From: CAZNLL01 sp964573885
Lineage (GTDB): Bacteria > Desulfobacterota > DSM-4660 > Desulfatiglandales > Desulfatiglandaceae
DNA length: 15,723 bases
Direction: 5' to 3'
NCBI GenBank assembly: GCA_964573885.1
Contig: CAZNLL010000097.1
Coordinates: forward strand, 1 to 15,723
Shown: positions 1 to 7,093 of the stretch, in pieces
Layout: every line of letters begins with the position of its first letter
How positions within the stretch are numbered: position 1 is the first letter of the stretch
Notes under the pieces: generated by a model
What the model was told of the DNA's origin: nothing
Database searches by the model: none
What the model saw: only the letters and a program-made list of their open reading frames with translations
Translations under genes and position numbers: made by a program

Positions 1-1707
1 ACCCCGGTCCTCTGCGCATCGCTTCTCAAGCCGGTGGCCCCGGGGCATGAACCCGGGGAAAACGCCATTTTTTTTATGCGCCCCTTTTTCAGGGGGTTTG
101 ATCGTGTCTTCTGTGGATCAAGAGAGCTCTATGTGCGCCTGGTCCGTCATTCCTTCTCCAAAAAACTGCGCTACCTCTTTGTCTTTCTCTTGATCGTCGC
201 GGCCTTGGGTTTTTTGTTCCATCGCATGCCCACAGCCTATCTTCCGGATGAAGACCAGGGAATCGTGATGGTGCAGGTCCTGCTCCCGGCGAACGCCACC
301 TTAGAGCAGACCAAGAAGGTAATGGATAAGATAAAAAACCATTTTCTGGAAAATGAGAAAGATGCAGTGGCATCCTGCATGACCCTTTCGGGCAGAAATT
401 TCTCCGGCCAGGGACAGAACGCGGGCATGGCATTCATCCATCTCAAGGACTGGGAGCTCCGGGACCGCCCCGAATTAAGGGCCGGCGCCGTGGCCGGAAG
501 GGCCATGGGGGCCTTTTCCCGAATCCGCAATGCCATGATCTATGCCTTTCCGCCGCCTGCGGTGATCGAACTGGGCGTGGCCAGGGGCTTTGATTTCCAG
601 TTGCTGGACCGGGGCGGTCTGGGCCACGACCGCCTGATGGCCGCCCGCAACCAGATCCTGGGCATGGCGGCAAAGGACCCGGCATTGACCAAGGTCCGGC
701 CCAACGGCCTGGAAGATGTCCCCGAGTACCGGGTCGACGTAGACTGGGAAAAGGCCGGGGCCCTGGGGGTGCCTATTGCGTCCATTAACAATACGATTTC
801 GGCGGCCTTCGGCAGTGCCTATGTAAACGACTTCATACAGGGCGGCCGTGTGAAACGGGTATATGTGCAGGCGGACGCCCCCTTTCGCATGCTGCCCAAA
901 GATCTGGAAAAACTCTATGTGCGGAACAGGGTGGGCAGAATGGTCCCCTTTTCCTCTTTTGCCTCGGGTCACTGGACGTACGGTTCCCCCAAGCTGGAGC
1001 GGTATAACGGCTTTCCTTCCATAAACATCGTGGGAGAGGCGGCACCGGGGAGGAGTTCCGGAGAGGCCATGCAGGCCATGGAAGGGTTTGTCAGGAAACT
1101 GCCTCAGGGCTTCGGTTTTGACTGGACCGGCCTTTCCTACCAGGAACGGATGGCAGGCGCTCAGGCGCCCATCCTGTATGCATTTTCCATTTTCGTGATC
1201 TTCCTCTGCCTGGCGGCCCTCTATGAGAGCTGGCCCATCCCCATCTCAATCCTGTTGACCCTGCCCCTGGGGGCCATCGGCGGTGTAATAGCCTCCACAC
1301 TCAAGGGGTTGCCCAATGACGTCTATTTCCAGATCGGCCTCCTGACCCTCCTGGGTTTGACCACCAAAAACGCCATCCTGATCGTCCAGTTCGCCAAGGC
1401 GGGCGTGGAAAAGGGGATGGGGTTGATCGAGGCGACTTTGCAAGGAGCCAGATTACGATTCCGTCCCATCATCATGACCTCTTTGGCCTTCGGTTTCGGC
1501 GTCCTGCCCCTTGCCGTGACCACCGGCGCCGGGGCCGGAGCACAAAATGCCATCGGCATCGGCGTGCTGGGTGGGGTGGTGACAGCCACCTTTCTCGTGA
1601 CCTTATTCGTGCCGCTTTTCTATGTTTTGATCGAAAAGGCCTTGGGCAAACACAGGCGGGGCGAATCATCCATGTCGGTTGACGCAAATCCTTCAGAGGA
1701 TCAATGA
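1..1707 (+). CDS. RND efflux pump inner-membrane subunit, AcrB/HAE1 family (5' end outside window)
   Basis: This is the C-terminal half of a proton-driven RND exporter, which works as a trimer in the inner membrane with a periplasmic adaptor and an outer-membrane channel. The frame is open from base 1, and the first codons read TPVLCASLLKP, matching the segment of AcrB just before its central cytoplasmic loop. The GTG at 34 is therefore internal and the true start lies upstream. Visible in order: transmembrane helix 7 (about 165-220), the second periplasmic porter/docking region with PDEDQG (about 245-1150), and helices 8-12 (about 1165-1640). The TTKNAILIVQFAK segment carries the lysine (codon 1366-1368) equivalent to the proton-relay Lys940 of AcrB, and RFRPIIMTSLAFGFGVLPL follows in the next helix. 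Nothing suggests inactivation. The drug or lipid substrate cannot be told from this half. Confidence 0.93.
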   Translation, partial: TPVLCASLLKPVAPGHEPGENAIFFMRPFFRGFDRVFCGSRELYVRLVRHSFSKKLRYLFVFLLIVAALGFLFHRMPTAYLPDEDQGIVMVQVLLPANATLEQTKKVMDKIKNHFLENEKDAVASCMTLSGRNFSGQGQNAGMAFIHLKDWELRDRPELRAGAVAGRAMGAFSRIRNAMIYAFPPPAVIELGVARGFDFQLLDRGGLGHDRLMAARNQILGMAAKDPALTKVRPNGLEDVPEYRVDVDWEKAGALGVPIASINNTISAAFGSAYVNDFIQGGRVKRVYVQADAPFRMLPKDLEKLYVRNRVGRMVPFSSFASGHWTYGSPKLERYNGFPSINIVGEAAPGRSSGEAMQAMEGFVRKLPQGFGFDWTGLSYQERMAGAQAPILYAFSIFVIFLCLAALYESWPIPISILLTLPLGAIGGVIASTLKGLPNDVYFQIGLLTLLGLTTKNAILIVQFAKAGVEKGMGLIEATLQGARLRFRPIIMTSLAFGFGVLPLAVTTGAGAGAQNAIGIGVLGGVVTATFLVTLFVPLFYVLIEKALGKHRRGESSMSVDANPSEDQ

Positions 1708-1729
1708 TATGAAGCAAAGGTAAGGCTCT

Positions 1730-2136
1730 ATGGCGTGCTTAGCAGAGCCGAACAAATGGCCGACGTTAAAAGATTTCCTTGTTGCTCTCTTCGTTACAGT
1801 ATCCGTGTTTCTCCATCATCCATCGTTTGCGGAGAAAGGACCCCAAGAACACAGGACCGTGACCTTTTTCTTGAAAACGATATCTTTAGAGGCACCGACA
1901 GGGAATATACGAACGGGGTCAAGCTGACCTGGATCTCCCAGGACCTGAGCAGCTATCGGGAGGATCCCAGGGTCCCTGAATGGAGCTACCCCATTATTGA
2001 AGAACTCCCCTTTGTGAACGAGCCCAGGTTTCAGGGAAATATTTCCTTCTCCCTGGGCCAGAACATGTACGGCCCGGAGGATATCCAAAGGAAGGAGCAG
2101 CAATACGGTTCAGTGACCGTTTCCTTTTCTTACTAG
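1730..2136 (+). pseudogene. Degraded LpxR-type (DUF2219) outer-membrane lipid A deacylase gene
   Basis: Two overlapping frames together read like one outer-membrane protein. The frame from ATG 1730 gives a signal peptide (LKDFLVALFVTVSVF, then a likely cleavage after PSFA) and runs to RTVTFF. The +1 frame continues it as LENDIFRGTDREYTNGVKL, which resembles the N-terminal strand of the LpxR/DUF2219 family, followed by SLGQNMYGPEDI, another family-like segment. The switch falls at a T-rich run near 1865-1872, where one base appears to be missing. Soon after PEDIQR the reading ends with KEQQYGSVTVSFSY and a stop; this looks like the final beta strand with a terminal aromatic residue. Family members are roughly 300 residues or more, so most of the barrel is missing. 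I infer a dead gene with both a frameshift and an internal deletion. It follows the RND gene by 22 bases. Confidence 0.7.
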
Positions 2137-2236
2137 CCCATGGGAGGAGGAAAATAGGCCGGCTCTTGTCCTAATCATAACCCCTCGCCCGGGTCTCGCC
2201 GAAATGGCAGGACTTTCAGCTAAGCGTCGACCCCCT

Positions 2237-3067
2237 TTACGCCCTTTTTTCCATAAGCATGGCCAATGCCTTCAAATGGCCCTTCTCATCCTCTGCGATC
2301 TGCTGAAACAATTGCCGGCCCTTGTCGTCACCGGCCTTGCGGGAATAGCGCATATAAAGGTCCAGTGCCTGGGCCTCCACCATCATGGCTACACTCAAAC
2401 AACCCGACGTATTTTCCAAGGCCTCCTTGTACCTCTTAATGAATTCCTCCGTGGTGAAGCCCCCTTCCATCACACCGGATGTCATGCGGGCCTCCACTTT
2501 CTCCCTGCCTGTTTCCAAATTTTCTCTCAGGTAAAGGTCCAGGAGCCTCCCTTTGTGTTTCTCCTCCACTTCAGCCAGCTTGAGGAGAAGCTCTCTCAGT
2601 TCCTCATCTTGGGAGCCTTCCCCCAAAATCGTGTAGAACTCCTTCAGTCCCACCTCCATGGAGCCTGCAAGCACAATGATCTCCTCAACGGTTTCATCCC
2701 CCTGGAGAAGGGCCATGCCCATATCTTCAGGACCTGCGGCCCCCTCGCCCTGCCAGGCCTTAATGCCTCCTTTAAGGTTGTAGACCTCCTTGAAGCCCTT
2801 CCCCGAAAGCAGTTGCGCAGCAGCCCGGCTGCGGCCTCCCATGGCTCAGTAGGTGATCACAGGTCTTTCCGGGTCCAGTTCATCACTGCGGTCCGTAAGA
2901 TCGGGCAGGGGGATCAGCATGGCCCCGGGTATCCGGCCCTTTTCATACTCCCGGTGCTGGCGGACATCCAGCAAGGTGTAGGTGCCCTCCTTGTGCCCTT
3001 CCATATAAGCCCTCACCTCTTCCGCCTCCATATTGCCCACAGGGGTTACCAACTGTTTCCAGCGCAT
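2237..3067 (-). CDS. Selenocysteine-containing rhodanese–ferritin-like fusion protein (in-frame TGA at 2846-2848)
   Basis: Read through the TGA this is a 276-residue protein. Residues 1-110 form a single-domain rhodanese (sulfurtransferase): LLDVR with Asp34, a YEKGRIPGAMLIPL segment, then PVITY-TGA-AMGGRSR. Rhodaneses have the persulfide-forming Cys exactly where the TGA falls (residue 74), so selenocysteine is expected. Residues 125-276 form a ferritin-like four-helix diiron domain, with Glu138, E168-x-x-H171, Glu231 and E261-x-x-H264 as candidate metal ligands. A SECIS-like hairpin lies just downstream of the TGA. I chose ATG 3067 because AAAGGAG precedes it by 5-6 bases and the family starts near MRWKQ. 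An ATG at 3106, also with AAAGGAG, would add 13 residues. The gene stands alone with its own promoter. The exact substrate is unknown; a role in sulfur or peroxide handling in the cytoplasm is inferred. The alternative is a nonsense mutation, but both sides are intact. Confidence 0.85.
2816..2833 (-). promoter_or_regulatory. Bacterial SECIS-like hairpin for selenocysteine insertion
   Basis: Counting the U of the UGA as 1, bases 16-21 (CGCAGC) pair perfectly with 28-33 (GCUGCG) around the six-base loop CGGGCU. The loop begins 18 bases after the UGA and has G as its second base. This meets the published general bacterial SECIS description: a short upper stem, a small apical loop with a G in its first two positions, and a loop about 16-37 bases past the UGA. 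It also nearly matches the placing of the E. coli fdhF element, whose six-base loop starts one base earlier. SelB binding is inferred. Confidence 0.7.
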
Positions 3068-3154
3068 GGGTACTCCTTTCATTTTCTTAAATGGGGTACC
3101 AGCCATAGGACCGGCTCCTTTGATGCAGCCTGGATGGTTCCCTTTGCCAATGGG

Positions 3155-3168
3155 TTGATTTAAATCAG
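3155..3168. promoter_or_regulatory. FNR/CRP-family-like palindrome at the transcription start
   Basis: The sequence TTGAT-TTAA-ATCAG contains a perfect 12-base palindrome (3156-3167) and matches nine of the ten fixed positions of the FNR consensus TTGAT-N4-ATCAA. It covers the presumed start point of the minus-strand promoter, a position from which a bound regulator would normally repress. Which regulator binds is not known; the short AT-rich core could also occur by chance. Confidence 0.4.
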
Positions 3169-3169
3169 A

Positions 3170-3198
3170 ATTTTAATGATCCTGTCCCCTGGTGTCAA
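3170..3198 (-). promoter_or_regulatory. Sigma-70-type promoter of the selenoprotein gene
   Basis: On the minus strand a perfect -35 box TTGACA (3198-3193) is followed after 17 bases by TAAAAT (3175-3170), one base from the -10 consensus. Transcription would begin near 3162, leaving a leader of about 55-95 bases before the two candidate ATG codons at 3106 and 3067. Confidence 0.7.
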
Positions 3199-3211
3199 CA
3201 GGGGCCTTTTT
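3186..3211 (+). terminator. Possible intrinsic terminator
   Basis: CCCCTG (3186-3191) pairs with CAGGGG (3199-3204) around a seven-base loop, followed by CC and five T's, the shape of a rho-independent terminator reading rightwards. No plus-strand gene ends just before it (the nearest is the broken LpxR gene at 2136), so it could stop readthrough or antisense transcripts before the ubiE-like gene. The -35 box of the minus-strand promoter lies in its loop. The stem is only six base pairs. Confidence 0.35.
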
Positions 3212-3362
3212 CAAATCATTTTCTCCTTGATGTCCCCCTTGGAACGTATTAACAACCCAGGACAAGCATTCGCGCGGATCTGGGCGTTTTGCCCGGCCTT
3301 CTCTTGAGGGTGGTTTGAGGAAAAAGGCCTATCTCTTTTCTTGGATCAAGGGGATTAGACGG

Positions 3363-4082
3363 ATGGGAGCTGAGCACATACAACCTCAGTCGGACCAAAA
3401 CCGGTCCAGGGCCATCCGCCGTATGTTTGCAGGCATTTCCAGGCGCTATGACTTACTCAACAGGCTCATGACCTTTGGCCGGGACCAGGCCTGGCGGAGG
3501 CATCTGGTAAAGAAGGCGGCCCCCCCACCCGGGGGCATGCTCCTGGATATGGGATCCGGCACCGGAGGGATCGCCCTGGAGGCCCTGTGCCGCGATCCGA
3601 CCCTTTGCATCGTGGCGGCCGATTACACCCTGGAAATGATGGCCGTAGGCCGTCAAAGGCCCGGAGGTCATAAGATCCTTTGGTGCAACGCCGATGCCCT
3701 GCACCTGCCTTTTCCCGACAACGCATTTGACGCGGTCACCTCTGGATACCTGATTCGAAATGTCGTGGATGCCCATCAGGCCTTCCAAGAACAGGTGCGG
3801 GTGACCAGGCCCGGGGGACGGGTGGTTTGCCTGGATACCTCTCCACCCTCCCCCAATCTACTGAGGCCCTTCATCCTTTTTTACCTGAGGGTAGCCATCC
3901 CCTTGATCGGGCAGGTGATAGGAGGAAATCGGGCCGCCTATGAGTATCTGCCCACCTCGACCCAGACCTTCATGAGCCCTGATGAGCTTGCCCTGGTCAT
4001 GAAAAACGCCGGTCTTGAGGACATCCGGTATGCGCGGTTCATGCTGGGAACCCAGGTGGTGGTGTGCGGGATTAAACCTTGA
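3363..4082 (+). CDS. ubiE: UbiE/MenG/COQ5-family quinone C-methyltransferase
   Basis: The family transfers a methyl group from S-adenosylmethionine to the ring of demethylmenaquinone or the ubiquinone precursor in the last steps of quinone synthesis, at the cytoplasmic face of the membrane. The 239-residue product has the family layout: FAGISRRYDLLNRLMTFGRDQAWRR at the N-terminus, SAM motif I LLDMGSGTGG (60-69), AADYT at the end of strand 2, NADALHLPFPDNAFD (109-123), and IRNV (131-134), the counterpart of the family's LRNV. An anaerobe of this type would use menaquinone. I chose ATG 3363, which has AAGGGG upstream and gives the usual length; a TTG at 3315 would add 16 unlikely residues. It lies between two minus-strand genes and is convergent with the enoyl-CoA hydratase, 35 bases away. 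Sequence alone does not exclude methylation of another quinone. Confidence 0.85.
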   Translation: MGAEHIQPQSDQNRSRAIRRMFAGISRRYDLLNRLMTFGRDQAWRRHLVKKAAPPPGGMLLDMGSGTGGIALEALCRDPTLCIVAADYTLEMMAVGRQRPGGHKILWCNADALHLPFPDNAFDAVTSGYLIRNVVDAHQAFQEQVRVTRPGGRVVCLDTSPPSPNLLRPFILFYLRVAIPLIGQVIGGNRAAYEYLPTSTQTFMSPDELALVMKNAGLEDIRYARFMLGTQVVVCGIKP

Positions 4083-4117
4083 ATCACCGGTCATTCGACA
4101 CAGGACCTCCCGGAATT

Positions 4118-4906
4118 CTACCGCCCCTTGAAACGGGGTTTGCGTTTTTCCGCAAAGGCCTTCATGCCCTCCTGACGGTCTTCGGATGCGTACAGGATGG
4201 AGGCGCACTGGGCCTCGTAATCCAAAGCCGAGGCCATATCCATCTCCAGTCCCACGTTTACGGCCCGCTTGGTATATTTAAGGGACAGGGGCGGCCTGTC
4301 CTTGAGTCTGTCTGCCAGGGCCCGGGCCTCCTCCATGAGACGCTCCACAGGGACCACCCGGTTCACCAGGCCCATGCAAAGGGCTTCCCGGGCGTCTATG
4401 AAATCCCCTGTAAAGAGCATTTCCTTGGCCCTTGCGGCCCCGATAAGGCGGGGCAGCCGCTGGGTTCCCCCCGCTGCCGGCATGACCCCGATTTTTACTT
4501 CAGGTAATCCGAACCGGGCCGATTCCGATGCGATCCGGAGATCACATACCAGGGCCAGCTCGCAGCCCCCGCCCGCGGCCACGCCGCTCACCGCGGCGAT
4601 GACGGGCTTTTCAAATTCCCGAATGCGGGTGTAAAAGGCCTGGCTTTTTTTCTGGGCCGAATAAAACTGGCTTTGAGTGAGCTTCACCTGGCGCCGCTCC
4701 TTGATGTCCGCCCCGGAGCTAAACACCTTTTCTCCGCCCGTGAGAATCACCACCCGCGCACCATCATCCGTTTCCATGTCATCAAAGGCCCCGGCCACCT
4801 CTCCCTTCAGCCTGAAGCTGAGGGCGTTCATGACCTCGGGCCTGTTCAGGGTGATCACGGCCACACCGTCGGAGAATTCCACCACGATGGTTTGGTAATG
4901 TTTCAT
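4118..4906 (-). CDS. Enoyl-CoA hydratase (crotonase family)
   Basis: The enzyme adds water across the 2,3-double bond of an enoyl-CoA, the second step of beta-oxidation. The 262-residue product has the crotonase fold markers: SSGADIKE (oxyanion-hole region, about 63-70), AAGGGCELALVCDLRIA and RFGLPEVKIGVMPAAGGTQRL. Both catalytic glutamates of true hydratases are present (Glu116 and Glu136, 20 residues apart as in rat Glu144/Glu164), so hydratase activity is likely, rather than only isomerase or hydrolase. ATG 4906 follows GGGAG by 7 bases; a TTG at 4945 would add 13 residues. It is the last gene of the minus-strand operon and probably acts on the product of the acyl-CoA dehydrogenase upstream. 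I see no T-rich terminator after it. The chain specificity is unknown. Confidence 0.9.
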   Translation of the reverse strand: MKHYQTIVVEFSDGVAVITLNRPEVMNALSFRLKGEVAGAFDDMETDDGARVVILTGGEKVFSSGADIKERRQVKLTQSQFYSAQKKSQAFYTRIREFEKPVIAAVSGVAAGGGCELALVCDLRIASESARFGLPEVKIGVMPAAGGTQRLPRLIGAARAKEMLFTGDFIDAREALCMGLVNRVVPVERLMEEARALADRLKDRPPLSLKYTKRAVNVGLEMDMASALDYEAQCASILYASEDRQEGMKAFAEKRKPRFKGR

Positions 4907-4941
4907 GGCGATGCTCCCGTTCACGCCCTTGGTCTGATCCC

Positions 4942-5049
4942 TCAACCCGTCCTTGAAGGGAGCACGGCCTTAAAGGTGCCCCGGACCTTGGCCTCGTCAT
5001 CCCGGTCCCTGAGCACAGCAAGGCGTCTCCCTTTTAATCCTTCATCCAC
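4942..5049 (-). CDS. Possible small protein of 35 residues, or a gene remnant
   Basis: GTG 5049 is preceded by a very good ribosome site (GGGGAGGAG, then ACCC) and opens 35 codons: MDEGLKGRRLAVLRDRDDEA, continuing with KVRGTFKAVLPSRTG and a TGA. The peptide is strongly charged, with no membrane segment or Cys. It fills an otherwise unusually wide gap between the nitroreductase and the hydratase. With it, the spacings are 34 and 35 bases, like the rest of the operon, and most codons after the tenth end in G or C. I do not recognise it; it may be a real small gene or the start of a truncated one. Confidence 0.35.
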   Translation of the reverse strand: MDEGLKGRRLAVLRDRDDEAKVRGTFKAVLPSRTG

Positions 5050-5083
5050 GGGTCTCCTCCCCTCAAAGGCGCCTCAAATGAAT

Positions 5084-5756
5084 TTATGCTATGTCCACAA
5101 AGCGGACCACATCCTCCACCCTCTCCCTTTGGCTGGCAAACCGGTTGCCGGGATGGTTTTCGTCCGGATAGCCCATGACGATCCCCATGACCACTTTTTG
5201 GTCNNNNNNNNNNAATACCGGCATGTCTGCGAACCACCTCCGGGTAGCTGATGGAACGGGTCATGATACACGTCCCCAGGCCGCGGTCTGTGGCCAGGAG
5301 GGCGATGGTCTGGAGGATGAGGCCTCCGTCCATTAATGCGTAGGGGTTGAAGCCTTCGTCAAAGTGGAGGTAGACGGCACACGGTGCCCCGAAGAGACGC
5401 GTGGCATGAAGAAAATACCCTGCTCTCGCCTTTTCATCCCCCCTCTGGATTCCGAAGGCCTGGAAGAGACCCTTTCCCAGGTCCTTATATCGAGTGGTTT
5501 GGGCCTCATTGAAAGAGAGGGGGACCTCCACGTCCGGGTTTGTGGGCGCACCCCGGGCAGCCAACTCTGCACACTCCTCCTTGATGCGATCAAGGGTCTC
5601 TCCGCCCACAACCGTGAATCTCCAGGACTGGGTGTTGCCCCAGGACGGGGCCCTGAGGGCCTGTTCCATGATGTCCTCTATCATGTGACGGGGCACGGGT
5701 GCCGGGCGAAAGACCCGAATGCTTTTCCTCGAAGCAACAGCCTCTTTTACATCCAT
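5084..5756 (-). CDS. Nitroreductase-family FMN oxidoreductase (interrupted by assembly gap)
   Basis: These enzymes use FMN and NAD(P)H to reduce nitro groups, quinones or activated double bonds. The N-terminus carries the FMN-phosphate motif SRKSIRVF (residues 9-16) and RAPSWGNTQSWRF. The middle has ALMDGGLILQTIALLATDRGLGTC. After 181 codons the frame meets ten N's; the C-terminus (VVMGIVMGYPDENHPGNRF, then ASQRERVEDVVRFVDIA, stop at 5084-5086) lies in a different frame if the N's are taken literally. Continuity from HAGI to DQKVV needs a gap that is a multiple of three; about six bases encoding Pro-Glu would give the usual GIPED. The protein would then be about 222 residues, normal for the family. 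ATG 5756 has AGAGAGG upstream. Its place in the operon suggests a redox role in the same pathway, but the substrate is unknown. Confidence 0.85.
5204..5213. other. Assembly gap of 10 N with wrong length
   Basis: The gap lies inside the nitroreductase gene. Exactly 181 full codons precede it and 39 codons plus a stop follow it, so the true length must be a multiple of three and cannot be 10. Family alignment suggests six bases. Confidence 0.8.
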
Positions 5757-5798
5757 GAAACACCTCTCTCTTGTAATCCCTTATCCTGGGACCTGAAT

Positions 5799-7070
5799 CT
5801 ATAAGCTACCGCTTCCGATGACCCCCTCCTTTTCCAGGGCATGCATATCCTCTTCCCCAAAACCCAGGGACCCGAGCACCGAGCGGGTGTCCCGGCCTTG
5901 GGCCGGGGCCGGGCGGTCCCGATCTGAAGGGATACCGGGAAAGGAGGCCGGATAGGCCACCTGCTTAAAACCCCTTCCCTGGTGGTCTTCCAATTGAAAT
6001 ACCATACCCCGGAAACCAACATGGGGATCTTGCTCCACCTCGTCCAACCGGTTGACGGGGGCCGCAGGCACATCCTCCCGGTTAAAAAGGTCCATCCACA
6101 CCTGCAGGTCCTGTTGTTCCATGAGGGGTTCAAGGATAAATCGCAGATCCCGGCGATGTTGGCACCGGAGTTGGTCCGTTTTAAACCGGGCATCCTGCCC
6201 CAGCTCTTCCCGACCCAAGGCCCTCAAGAGGTTTTGCCAGAACTTGTCTTCTATCACCCCCAGGGACACCCATCGACGGTCCCGGGTCCTGTACACATCA
6301 TAGGCCCCGCCTCGAACAAGGTCTTCCCGTCTTGCCTTTGCCGTGTGCAGTGCGGGTACCAGCCGGGGAGACATGAAGGAAAGGGCCGCATCNNNNNNNN
6401 NNNNNNNNNNNNNNNNNNNNNNNNNNNNNNNNNNNNNNNNNNNNNNNNNNNNNNNNNNNNNNNNNNNNNNNNNNNNNNNNNNNNNNNNNNNNAGGGCCGC
6501 ATCGATATAACATCCCCCGCCCCCCTGCTGCTGGGAGAGGAGGCCGGCCAGAACCGCATGGCTGGCCGCCAGCCCCCCGGCCAGATCGGCCAGCGGCATG
6601 GGGGGAGGCATGGGCCTTTCTCCAGGATCCACATTGAGGCTGAGGGCCCCGGACACGGACAGGTAATTGATGTCATGACCACTACGGTCCCGGCCCGGCC
6701 CGGCCTGGCCATACCCGGTGAGAGAGCAATAGACGATTTCCGGGTTGGCATTACACACGGCATCATACCCGAGGCCCAAGCGATCCATGACTCCGGGTCG
6801 GAAGGACTCGAAAAACACGTTGCTTTCCTTGATCAGTCGAAGCAGGATCTCTCTGCCTCTGGGAAGTTTGATATTCAGGGTCATGCTGTCCTTGTTCCGA
6901 TTCAGGGCCCCGAAGAGGGCCGGGTTGAGTCGGCGCATATAATCGCCGGGGCCCGGTTGCTCGATTTTTAGGACCCGGGCTCCCAGATCCGCGAGGAGCT
7001 GGGTACAGTAAGCTCCGGGAAGAAGCCGGGACAGGTCCAGCACGCAAATATGTTCCAGGAGCCGTTTCAT
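5799..7070 (-). CDS. Alpha-methylacyl-CoA racemase-like protein, CaiB/BaiF (family III CoA-transferase) superfamily
   Basis: The N-terminus (LDLSRLLPGAYCTQLLADLGARVLKIE) is the superfamily hallmark. Members are CoA-transferases or racemases of 2-methylacyl-CoA esters. The racemase version is favoured by three residues. His132 lies in GHDINY and Asp162 in PLADLAGG, exactly 30 apart like His126/Asp156 of the M. tuberculosis racemase MCR. The segment SLGVIEDKFW carries the Glu equivalent to MCR Glu241. A racemase would interconvert the 2R and 2S forms so that a stereospecific acyl-CoA dehydrogenase can act. ATG 7070 has AGGAGG 8 bases upstream. A 100-N run interrupts the gene between YIDAA and DAALSFM, and the frame agrees on both sides; if the real gap is 4 bases the protein has 391 residues. 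It starts 23 bases after the amidohydrolase stop, so it is in the operon. A CoA-transferase role remains possible. Confidence 0.85.
   Translation of the reverse strand: MKRLLEHICVLDLSRLLPGAYCTQLLADLGARVLKIEQPGPGDYMRRLNPALFGALNRNKDSMTLNIKLPRGREILLRLIKESNVFFESFRPGVMDRLGLGYDAVCNANPEIVYCSLTGYGQAGPGRDRSGHDINYLSVSGALSLNVDPGERPMPPPMPLADLAGGLAASHAVLAGLLSQQQGGGGCYIDAAXXXXXXXXXXXXXXXXXXXXXXXXXXXXXXXXXXDAALSFMSPRLVPALHTAKARREDLVRGGAYDVYRTRDRRWVSLGVIEDKFWQNLLRALGREELGQDARFKTDQLRCQHRRDLRFILEPLMEQQDLQVWMDLFNREDVPAAPVNRLDEVEQDPHVGFRGMVFQLEDHQGRGFKQVAYPASFPGIPSDRDRPAPAQGRDTRSVLGSLGFGEEDMHALEKEGVIGSGSL
6393..6492. other. Assembly gap of 100 N at a short direct repeat
   Basis: The same 11 bases, AGGGCCGCATC, stand on both sides of the gap (6382-6392 and 6493-6503). 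Either the contig ends overlap or the real gene carries a near-tandem repeat. Alignment with the racemase family (D-A-A-x-x-D-G-A type segment) favours a repeat with about four bases missing, which keeps the frame. Confidence 0.7.
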
Positions 7071-7093
7071 CCCCAATCCTCCTACTCGCGCCC

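Noticed and set aside
2846..2848. TGA as a simple nonsense mutation in the rhodanese gene
   Set aside because: The TGA falls exactly at the catalytic Cys position, the downstream half is intact for about 200 codons, and a SECIS-like hairpin follows. A random stop is less likely, though not excluded without the Sec machinery in view.
2204..3163. Open frame of 319 codons on the plus strand
   Set aside because: It is antisense to the selenoprotein gene, whose rhodanese and ferritin-like motifs, promoter and ribosome site support the minus strand.
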